Assembly (NCBI RefSeq): GCF_001761485.1
Contig: NC_090771.1
Span: 2,356,001 to 2,420,000, forward strand
Origin: Yarrowia lipolytica
Lineage: Eukaryota; Ascomycota; Dipodascomycetes; Dipodascales
Length of the DNA: 64,000 nt
Direction of reading: 5' to 3'
Shown here: one piece after another, positions 52,311-62,567 of the stretch
How positions within the stretch are numbered: position 1 is the stretch's first letter
Layout: each line of letters begins with the position of its first letter
Program-made: the position numbers and the translations under genes
The notes under the pieces: generated by a model
The model's database searches: none
Seen by the model: only the letters and a program-made list of their open reading frames with translations
What the model was told of the DNA's origin: nothing

Positions 52311-52791
52311 ATGAGTAGACCTAAGACAGCCACAGACCAAGGTTCGGCTAAGAACAAGTTGCTGGAGGAGTCCGTCGATCGTTTCCGTGGCAACGAGCAC
52401 ATGCGATTCAACTTTTACGAGCCGTTTGTGGTCTTAATCTGGTGCTGCAGCATCTGTTTCCATGGAGGTTTTACTTCTTGATCCTCAACTCTCGATCAGA
52501 ACAGCTCCAGATGAGGGTCCGATTTTTTTCTGGCCTCTGCGTAGATCAGGGACCCGTGATTTGGGCCCGGTTTCTTTCTGCCAAAGTTTTGCTTACTTTC
52601 TACAATTGTAGCCCGTTTGGAGGTTTGGATCCCGTTTCCTTCTCCCCCACCGCTAACCGATCGGTTTACCGTTAGGCTTCATGTCGATCTTAGTAGCAAC
52701 CTACAAGCAGGGAGAGCTGCCATTTCCAGAAGCCCTAGCCCGAGGAGATGCAGAGTATCCGCATGGGCCTAGTCATTCGGCCTTTGGTTGA
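52311..52791 (+). CDS. Candidate small single-span membrane protein with one intron (uncertain)
   Basis: An ATG at 52311 opens MSRPKTATDQGSAKNKLLEE and leads into a hydrophobic stretch before a stop at 52478. A second coding-like piece at 52676-52791 reads GFMSILVATYKQGELPFPEA and ends in SAFG. Joining 52311-52467 to 52676-52791 keeps frame and gives a 90-aa protein with one membrane span (about 41-61) and a soluble tail. The 3' border GTTAG follows CGCTAACCGA, a possible branch point, but the donor GTTTTA is not the usual GTGAGT, so the splice model is weak. I recognise no family. Confidence 0.28.
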
Positions 52792-55636
52792 ATGTATGTT
52801 TGTCAGTGCTGTGTCACTATCAGTGGGGGGTCACAGGTGAACAAGGAGCGGGTGTTATGTATGGCACGACACGGAGTTTCTGAAGAAGCAGATTGGTCAC
52901 AGGAGGAGTAAAGAGTCAGAAACAGGACTGTTGGCCTAGTTTCAGCACTTTCTCAGCCTCTTCCAGACGGACCTCTTTTCGAAACTATTCAGACAGCCCT
53001 GTTTCAAACAGCGAACAGCCGAGAGACATGGAACCGGAAACGGATCAAGACAATTGGACTCCTCCCGACCATCCTCCCATAGGCCTAATGGGTGTTAACT
53101 GACATTTCAAGCTCCAAACACTAAGCTAAACAAAAAACCCGAGAACATCTTCCATGTTGGTCCCAGAGCCGAAGGGGAACCCGTGACTATGGCGATATTG
53201 GTACCATTATATACATTTATCACGGAGAGTGGATATATACTCCAGTTTTAAGACCCCCATATGATTTACCGGTGGCTTTACGAAGCTTCGAAGTTCCCAT
53301 ACTGCAGACACCTGCTACAGTGGCTGTTTTGTTGATGCGGGAGATGTGCACGTTCTACTTGTACCGGGAGCTGCAAGACCGATGAAGCCACTGCGTTCAT
53401 CTGGGACCAGCCGTAATATGTTTACAGCCACAACAGTAGCCTCGCTGGGTTCACTGTCGGCAACATGGCTACTAGTAGAATGAGTAGCAGGAATGTTTGA
53501 GAGACAACGACTGGTGCTGCTTGCTTGGCGTAGCCTGTTGAACAGCCCCATGATTCCGGGAGTCTGAAACTGGACCCCCAACCGTCTCAACTATCTCAAC
53601 TCAACAGTCCAAGGACCTCCTGAAACCCACCTCAGCATGATGTCCTTTGTAGGCTGTATTACCACGTGATGGGGAAACTCTACAACCAATAAGTGTGAGC
53701 GTATTCCCTTTCTCTTTCAGTGTAGACCGGTGTCTCTCTCTGCGAGCCGCTCAGGTGCCAGTTTCCGGATACGCAGCTGTTTACAGATTCGGTGCACCTG
53801 TCTATGCTACAAGTAGGTCAACCGAACCCACCAACCCGAACATTGTCTCAGAGCCCTTAATATCGGTACAAACCCCTGGAAAGCCCAATCAGGTTTACAG
53901 TCACAAACTCTCTCCACGGCTACGTGCTGCTAATGGAGAGCATGGATTGTGGGGGTCCGTGAGAGTGTCTCGATGCTCCACAGCCCCGTCTACAAGTAAA
54001 AGTACTGGTACCGTACAAGTACAGGGTGGACCGGGATATTCGAATTCTCTCACACTCTGTCGTTTCTTTTTGGTCATTTCTTTTCTCTCAATCACTACTT
54101 GTAGCACGTTTCATCTACAAGACATGGCATGCCAGAGCAAGGTGTGCGCACAAGATAGCTAATATAAGACACCAGAGCAAGGGCCGAAAAAGAAATTCTC
54201 ACCACGCTAAAAGCAAATGCGCAAGAAAAAAACACCAAGCTGCATTCTGAACTGTTCCAGCTGCTTTGCAATACTGCTTTATTGCAGCGGTCAATGTAAG
54301 TTGCTCTACCACATGTTACATGATAAACTTGAAGATGAAACGGCCTATACGAATCTGGGAGAGTACAGTGTACAAGGCGTGTGAGTACTCCCAAGTACAG
54401 TAGGCTCTTGAGGTTAGCCCACCCCAACCCATTTCAGCTTTTCAATGGCCCACCCTGTAACGGTGTAGATCTGATAAGCTAGTTTGACGCGTGTGCCTGT
54501 ACCTGAAGGGTCTCGGGTCTGATACAGGAACAAATAATATGGGAATATTATGTGGAAAAACAGGGCGGCCACGTGACCAAGAACCAACGAACAAGCAGCT
54601 GATACGGTCACATGATCGACAAACCGACCCACCACCGAAAATCCCTCAGACGATCTTCATATCTGCTGCATGATAAGAGAAGAGGAAAGAAAACCAGAGG
54701 TTCCGGTCCGTAACGAAGGGTCACGTGCCCCGCGTACGCCCGTATCCCAGCAACGGCGCCACTGGAGAGCCTAATGACCTGTCCACGTGACTTTTACTTT
54801 CCACTAGCGTAATAGCCGAGCAATATGCCTACTTATGGAAGAGGCCATACAGCTTGCAAGCGGCTTGGAAACATGTCTGATGCATCTCCGGCCGCCTAGA
54901 TTGCGTTAACTGGCGTGGTTTCCACCTTTTCAGCCGCTGAGACGCCCAATTGGAGCCAACCGCAGGCGTTTCTACAAAACGAATCCCGTCCCTTTTAGGC
55001 AGCTTAAGGGAGAAAATGTGCTTGAAAAGAGATGTCGTTGGAACTATCTGGAGAGCAAGTCTCAGAGTAATTGAAAGGCAGAAGCGGTTTGAAGTGGGCA
55101 GGTGCAGTAATACGAGTAGGGCATTGGAGTGGAGGATCCTCTGGAAGATGCATTGGCGCGGATAAAGCCACGAAACGGAGTTCACGGTTATAATTGTTGT
55201 GCCAAGCCAACTCCAACAGTGGTCTTAGCAGCCACTCAGACTGCTCGCAGGGCTGGATACTCGATATATGCATTTCCTCAACCAATGCAATTAGCCTCAA
55301 GTAGACGCCTTGGAGATTTATTGGGAAAAATACATTCCTAGTTGGGTGGGAAAATTACGGTTGTGTTGGGATGAATAGCTTTTGAGTTGGCGTTGTTTAA
55401 ATCTTCATTTGTTGCGATTTGTCTGCGGTGGAAGGAGTTTTTGCACTACAGAGAAATGGGGTCGACATTCGAGGTCACGCGTTCCGCATCTTTAAGAGGA
55501 TACCAATTAACCTGTGAATATGTGCTGTTTGGACAAATCAACTCGGTTAACACATTCCTTGCATTGCTCAGCCCAGAATACACGTCTTGGAGGCAAGAGA
55601 AGTTTCGGTTATTAGAGTTGTCACGTGTGGAGAGGC

Positions 55637-55688
55637 AAAGAAAGAAAGAAAGTGAAAGTGAGAGAAAGTGAAAGAGATAATTAGAGAT

Positions 55689-55721
<33 letters not shown>
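55637..55721. repeat. Purine-rich GA/GAAA simple repeat
   Basis: An almost pure purine tract on the plus strand made of GAAA and GAGA units (AAAGAAAGAAAGTGAAAGTGAG and AGAGAGAGAGAGAG). It lies between the CACGTG sites at 55622 and 55760. Confidence 0.85.
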
Positions 55722-56908
55722 TGGTAAGAACGGGTTGTTTTAGGGACGGGTGAATCAGTCACGTGACCTCGAATGTTGCATTGAGGGCGATCTGAGGTGG
55801 TGGTCTCTCACCTGAGTATCGGGCGAAGCAGCAGGATATTTTGTGGCTGCTATCTCATTTGCAAATAGCCAATAACATGTTCTGTCTTTTCTGCCTTGCA
55901 CTACTGGATAGGGTAGCGGAGCAGCTGATTTAAGCTCCATGAGTTGGGAGGCAAAGTAGGTTCTGCAGGCCTGGATTCGGTAATGTGTCCGTGGGGGGAT
56001 TTGGGGATATTTGAGGCTGGTTTTCGAGATAATGAGGGCGCAAAGATGTTTAAAAAGGTCGAATTAGCCCATTTATTTTTTTCCCCCGGACAAATTCCTT
56101 TTCTTTTCAGGTAGTTGGACAGAATCTTATTTTTTCTAGAAACTGTCCGATTGTATTGTATGTATGCTACTTTCAATTGTTCTCGTAGTTTATGTGAACG
56201 TAAAACATGATCAATGGGCTTCTGAGAGGAGATATAAGCAAGTAAAGCACATCATTGTGGCCGTCTAGCCCTGCTGAATAATACTATGTTGTTTATTTGG
56301 TACAATTCCCACTCGTACCTCTTCATCGACGGGCTATTAATGTCTGTCTACATTGCTCGATAATACCAACTCTAAATTTAATGGCTTTGCAAAATCGAGG
56401 GAAATAGCAAAAGCATCAAGATTTGAGAAAAGCAAAAGTGGTAGAAAAAGACAAAAAGCGCGAGGGCGGAAAAATGGAAAACGAAAAGTGGACTTAACAT
56501 GTTGGATAAAGGAGTGTGTTTCTGCTGTTGAAGGACCGGCACACAGAACGAGCGACACAGAACCCGAGAAGAAGTGACCCGAAACGACCCTTGAAAACGA
56601 GTATTCGACATTCCTCTCCGCCTTTTCCATCAACACATCCGTCTACCTGTCACTCGACTCAAAAGTCACAGTTCCAAACAACCGTCTGTCACATTCACAC
56701 TCCATACAGTACGAGTAGTATCTCGACCTACAAGTTTGCCCACCACACAACCTCATATTCACAGCTTTTAACGACACAAGAAGCCTCTCGACAGTGACAA
56801 AGCGACAATTCGACGTTGCCAAATACTAGCCGACTCGTTTTCCCCCCATATCGACGACTCTTGTTAGTCCTGCTTAAGTAAGCATACTACGACATACCCA
56901 GTTCAGAA

Positions 56909-58189
56909 ATGCTGTCATTCCCTTTCGAAACCCCATCGCAGCCAACTCTGGACCACTACGCCGAGCGTCTGCACACAAAGACAAACTCGCTGGACCCTCT
57001 CGATGTCGCCTCGCCTCCCTTTTGCGAGTCGCCGGGCCAGTCCATGCTGGAGCAGGCCGTCCATGTGATTTCAGCCAACGTTGTGGATCTTGGATTGCAG
57101 ACCAGAGAACAGACAGTGAAGATTCTGTCGGTTCGATCTTCTATCGGCGACGCCTACCAGCTCGCAATCCCCGAGATCCTGGACACCTACAAGTCGCTGC
57201 AAGAAAACACAGACATTAGCATCCACGTGACCCACGTGGTTCCTCCTCACAAGTCCATAATCCCTCCTTCTTACGGACAAGCCACCCCAAGCTCCTCCTG
57301 GGTTCCCACTGCAAATGGAGCAGCAGAGCCTGCATACCCCGCCTTTGCTGGAGCTGATGTCGTGGACGCTCAGAAGGTTGCGTCTCCTTCTCTGACTCCT
57401 CGCCTCTCCTACTTTGGCCACCAGTTTGACCCCATGAGCCCCGATCTCGCAGACGAAGACGACCTTATGGGCCACCGAAAAATTAGAGCCTCTCTCAACT
57501 ACATTCATGCTAGCTCCCCCAACGAGTCACAGCTTTCGCGATCCACTTCGCTGTCTTCTAGACAGTCGGTAGACTACCTGAGCGCCCCCACAGTGCAGCT
57601 TCTGCCCCATACCACCCCTCCTCGAGACGTGTTTGAATCGTACTCGTTCATGAACACCTCTACCAGCATGGTTTCTCCCCCCGCATCCATCCACTACACC
57701 TTTGCTGTTCTTCCTCTTCCCACACACGTTCTGCCTCCCTTTCAGGAGTTTGTCAACTCGAGAATGCGAGAGCTCGTGCCTGGAGGATGCATGGTGCTTC
57801 TGTACCCCTCCAACCTGTCTTTCTTCACCAAGACAATCTCGCCCAATCTCGACCGAGCCCTGCGACAGATGCTGGCGCTCTCCATGATCAACACAAACAC
57901 TTGTGAGCTCATCTCGCAGCTGCCTCCCACTCCCCCCACTTTTGAGGAGCAGCTCTCGTTCCTAAATTCGGTGGGAGACATAGAGGTGTTGTTTTCCAGC
58001 GCACGCAAGAACGTGGAGATTGAGGACTGGGGTAAGAAGTGGACCTCAGAAGAGTACAAGTGGTACGCAGCTATCATGGCCCAGGAAGGCCACCGTAACA
58101 ACACTCTGATGGACATGCTGCAGGGACTAGAAAAGAGAGGCGAGGTGGCCACCTCAGACGTGTCCATGTTTGTTCTTCGACGGTGTTAA
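56909..58189 (+). CDS. Diverged SABATH/SAM-methyltransferase-like protein (putative)
   Basis: A 426-aa protein without signal peptide or membrane span. The segment VKILSVRSSIGDAYQLAIPEILD (about 70-92) lines up by pattern with motif I of SABATH-type methyltransferases (DLGCSSGPNT...), but the DxGxxxG signature is degraded. The block FQEFVNSRMRELVPGGCMVLLYPS (about 279-302) matches their F..R..EL.PGG.MVL motif well. Between them is a Pro/Ser-rich low-complexity insertion (about 115-260). The C-terminus is helical and ends in FVLRRC. I infer a methyltransferase fold that may have lost catalysis. A long C/A-rich leader (56570-56900) precedes the start, with no upstream ATG in a strong context seen near it. 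The gene is surely real; the family is an inference. Confidence 0.8.
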   Translation: MLSFPFETPSQPTLDHYAERLHTKTNSLDPLDVASPPFCESPGQSMLEQAVHVISANVVDLGLQTREQTVKILSVRSSIGDAYQLAIPEILDTYKSLQENTDISIHVTHVVPPHKSIIPPSYGQATPSSSWVPTANGAAEPAYPAFAGADVVDAQKVASPSLTPRLSYFGHQFDPMSPDLADEDDLMGHRKIRASLNYIHASSPNESQLSRSTSLSSRQSVDYLSAPTVQLLPHTTPPRDVFESYSFMNTSTSMVSPPASIHYTFAVLPLPTHVLPPFQEFVNSRMRELVPGGCMVLLYPSNLSFFTKTISPNLDRALRQMLALSMINTNTCELISQLPPTPPTFEEQLSFLNSVGDIEVLFSSARKNVEIEDWGKKWTSEEYKWYAAIMAQEGHRNNTLMDMLQGLEKRGEVATSDVSMFVLRRC

Positions 58190-61100
58190 AACTCACACAA
58201 TCAAACATCAACTACAAACTACAAACTACAATCGACGATCGACAAACGACAAAACGATCAAAATCAGACAAAAAAATAGCCAGCAGGCTGGTTGCATTAT
58301 ATAGGTTGCATTGGGTAATATTTATGTGTATATGTTAATAGTGAGCAAATTGTAGTCACCAGACTGTACGAGTAATTTATGTATGGAGACACTGACTATG
58401 TATATGTAGGGGCTTGTAAAGGGCCCAGATTGCAAAAAGAAGGGTGTGAGTGAGTTTAGAGAAAATCAGGGACTCGGATTGTACCGCTTTTATTTGGTTT
58501 CGATTCCTTATCCAGGTGGTGGTAGTTAATGATGAAATATGATGAAAAATAAAAAAAATGCGTGCGTTAGTTGGGAAGTTGAGTGTAAAATGTTCTTGTA
58601 TGAGTTCTTGTAGCTAGTTGCAGAGTAGAAGGGTTGCAATGGTTAGAGTATTTGTTAATTACATGTATATATATTAGTTGAAACCTTGTTGGAGTTTTGT
58701 AGGTGTCAATATAACGAAGAGAACCGCAAAAGCAATGGTTTGATAGATAAAAACATTTAGTTAAATCTCGATCTCTTAAATCCTGACCTATTGACGCTGA
58801 GACTCTTCATAGTTGGTGCTTATCGGTATCATAGAACTGATATATACTGTAGGATGTCTAGAACTGAGTACAAGTAATTCACAACGGCGAGCTGAAGATA
58901 TCGTGTTTCAATAGGTTGTGACGCTACACTGTAGCTATATCATCATTTCAGACAAATGTGACTTCCGAAATTTCAGCCTGGTTTCTGTACCAGTAGCTAC
59001 TGTGTTCTACACTGATAGGGGTTTGCGAAAGTACTGCACTTCCAAATCAGAGATGTTGACTACACTGTACACTGCCAGCATCTACTGTAGATGCTGGCAA
59101 CCAGGGCTGGGGAGTTGCAAGAGAATTGTATGAAATGGTGCAAGTGCTATTATAAGTGGCGCTGGGAGCTTTAGCCGAGGGCCTGTTTCAGAATTGAACG
59201 TGTCCTGTCTATGTTGTAATGTGTCTTCGTATCCATGTCTATGATTGGAACGAATGTAGTACAGGATACCTACATCCGGACGGCATCCACTCTAGCTCCT
59301 GTTGTCGAACAAACAGTCCCGTTTACATTACAACATGTAAGTCCATAATATCGTCGTCCAAGGCCTGTCCAACATCAGCCCATTTTCATGAAATTATGGA
59401 GTGCAGTAGCGCGTTTATGTGGTACATTTGACGGTATATAAAGCGGTGGAAACGGTGGAAATGGGTTTGGAATAGGTCAGTATCATTCAGCAGTACAATA
59501 GAGTAAATTAAACGAACTCTTCTTAAGGTGGTAACCCCAAGTCATGTCCATTGAAGAACAGCATGAGCAGGCATTACTGTACCACGATACTCGGGTATAG
59601 AACACAATAACTAGGGGTAAAATTAATTCTTGGCTTGGCAGACTCGATAATACTACGTTGACAGCTCCAATGACAAGCCTAGACCGGAAACCGACAGTCT
59701 TAGTGCCAAAACCCGCATGATGCAGACTGCTGTCTACATGTAGCAGGGTGTAGGCGTGTGGAGGTTACTGTAGGTGTACAGTACTAAAGATTACCCTGGG
59801 AGACGAGTTGGGGTCGGGGGAATAATAATAGCGCTCATTTATCAATGTGAAGACAACTGAAAAGAGTGAATTAATATTGGAGGGCTCAACGTTGACGTAC
59901 AGGCTGATGGTCCCTCTCAGGGAGACGACTAGTAGGACAGTAACAAAGGGCTATAGAAGGTCGTATACCACCCACTTTCAGGGTACCCACACTTGATCGT
60001 TATAATATTCTTGCGTCTAAGAGTTACTTGTACCAGCTTTTGGGCTGCAGAAATCTCCGACTACAGCAAATCTCCGATCCAATAGCACCTGAAACTGCAA
60101 CCCAGGTCACTGACATGTATAGGAGTAGTAATAGCACAATGTGAAGAACAGTATAGACCGTACCGACACCATGAAAGCACGAGAACACCAAGCGGCATAG
60201 ACCTTGGTTGATACAGCCGTTTGCCGCTAAAAAAACAACATCGCAGCCTAGCAATGCTTTAGTGGGTTGGTGCCTACAGTAGCGTGTTTCATATGGTCCC
60301 AGTTCCCATATAGGTGTGGGGAATGAATAGAGAGTGGAGGTAACTGATTACATTGACGCATAATTGCTGTTAAGATACTCACAGACGGCTCTATTACCAA
60401 TTTGTATCCCTGAACCCATTACAAAATTCACCAGCACACATGCCACCCCTGCTTTAGTTCGAAACGCATCTAAAGTAGACTGAGGATGATTAGGTTGATG
60501 TAGGGTAGCCGAAAATGGGGGTATTCCGGGATAGACGGCCACTAAATGTTGCCCTACGAGATTGCCAAACAGTTACATGACGAGGGACGGGAAATGAGAC
60601 GTTTTGTTTTGGAGTTTGCTTGAGAGGGTTTCCAGTGTTGTGAGAGAGGGACAGACCGGGTAGAGTCTAGGGCACAAGAAGGGTTTGCAACGACTCATAC
60701 TGTAGACTGGTCGAGCAGTAATGTTCAGGTTAGTTATTGACAGGGATAGTATCTGCTGAACGTGCTGTTAATGAAGTGTCGTAAGTGATGAACACAGTAT
60801 GATGGTCCAGGTCCATCCAATAATTGATCCTAAACAGAATAGACAACTTCTTAAACATCTTCATGGTACTTAGCTTCTCATGAACTAAAGTCAACGACTG
60901 GTGGAACAAAAAAACAGGCATAGAGTCCAGTTGAGATGGCCTAAACAACCAAACTAACCTTTTAAGAAGTCTATTATCACGAGAATGTTAGCTTGACGTT
61001 CCCTCATAAAAACAGTTGGGCGCGAACGCCTCTTAGCCCAACAGTTTAGTTCCCGGACTTGATGTTTACAGCAAAGATGGCTACATGTATATACTGTAGT

Positions 61101-62567
61101 AGTCCCCCGAGGATTGTGGTCGCCATTCGAATAATACAACAATGATTGATGTTCGCACAGAAAAATTTCCCAAAACATTCGTACCAAAAACACAGTGAGA
61201 CAGTCTCACCTTTCTGAACTGATTCATAAATCATAACAAACGAGCAACCACTTTCAAGCAGTAGCGCCTCTTCATCTTGGAGACTCAGTTGTCACCATGC
61301 TATTGGGGAGATCCGGGCCGTCATTTTGGTACCATGCGAAGCCCAAGCCCCGCAATGGATGTTGCGCCAGGTCCTCAATAGTGACTCTTGGCGTGGTGGG
61401 GTGTGTGAATGTAAGGCTTTGACCATGTCTTTGGCTTGCTTGTGGAATGTCAACATCCGCAACTCTATGTTTAACGAAGTTACGACGTACTCAACGGTTC
61501 CCATGGTCTGTCTGAGACACGCTGGAATGCTTGGAATGGCTTGTGATTATCACCAGCGAGTGAGAGAAGTTCGGAGGGGTATCTGTCAAATTTTCAGCCG
61601 GTTAAGTCCATTATTGCGCTTTCTGGGTCATCTGTCAACAACATGACAGAACCTATTTACGGAGGTGTAAAACTTGCTGAGGAGCTTCTTAAGAGACTTG
61701 TGGACATGCTGAAGAAGGCCAGGCCGACCTTAACGATTGGCCGGCACTCTCTTCAAATAAGTCGTTCAGAATTGCTCTCATGTTGCCCTATATGAACACC
61801 CTGCATCATTGCAAAAAAAACAGCCACCAACAACAACTAGCTTCATTCCTCCACTTGTGCTGTACTGTATACGGAAAAGCAACAAGGGTATTGAAGTTTC
61901 TTGGACAATAGAGTGTGACAGGGCTGCAAAGTAGGACCATGAGAGCACGAGTATCTGGTCCAATCGATGACTGCTGGAATGCTAACGACGATGAATCAGT
62001 CACCTGAGACTAGTTGCACCTTTTATTACCCCAAATATATCGCGCCCACGTAACTCGCACGGCTCATCGTACTACTGTACTGTTCTTTAGCCTCGTCTTT
62101 TTTCATCATGCCGAATCATGCGGGGGAAAATAGTCTCATGCAAAACACTCTGATTATGCATTGAACTCACGCCAACCTACGGTGGTCTTCGGAAAGCTCC
62201 ATAGATGATCGACTGATTGACGATGCGTAATACGAGAGCAGCCTGAGCAACACGATCAGAGATACTCAAAAATTCTTTTCCTGAGTTGTCCAATACGCCA
62301 ACATATCACACTCTGAACAAGTACAACCAACTCCCCCTCTATTAAACCCCACTGGTGAATGAGCTGCCTACACCCCCCGTCATAAACTCAAGCCTTGCTT
62401 TTTGCATGCTAGACGGGAGTTTATTGTCCTTGTTTACGGCGGCGGCGTGAGCCGTTTAGGACCCTGGTACTGTAGATGCATGTCGTCGAACATTGGAGAG
62501 CCTACTTAAAGACCCTGAGACGCTTCCACGGAGTGCTCGTCTTTAGCTACTACCGTACATCTCAACA
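58190..62567. other. 4.4 kb sparse region before the terminal cell-wall gene
   Basis: Contents: an ACAAACTACA-type short repeat directly after the stop (58201-58230), AT-rich flank, a perfect 12-bp hairpin (59073-59099), scattered GTACAGTA words, and a 50-codon coding-like frame at 61643-61795. Frames at 60954-61193 and 61292-61504 (minus) and 61326-61646 (plus) have no recognisable relatives. Confidence 0.5.
59073..59099. other. Perfect 12-bp hairpin
   Basis: TGCCAGCATCTA and TAGATGCTGGCA are exact reverse complements separated by CTG. There is no T run directly after it, so it does not look like a simple terminator; it may be a binding site or a cruciform. Confidence 0.85.

Larger units (their letters stand above)
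49715..56908. other. 7.2 kb sparse region
   Basis: Apart from a weak candidate small gene (52311-52791) I see no gene. Contents: a C26 run (50796-50821) followed by GTCATGTGAC and two CACGTG sites (50894-50966); an 89-nt inverted repeat (51499-51587); CACGTG at 51969, 53667, 54570, 54722, 54784, 55622 and 55760; a GA-rich tract (55637-55721); and an A-rich, C-poor stretch (56340-56480) before the methyltransferase-like gene. Confidence 0.5.
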
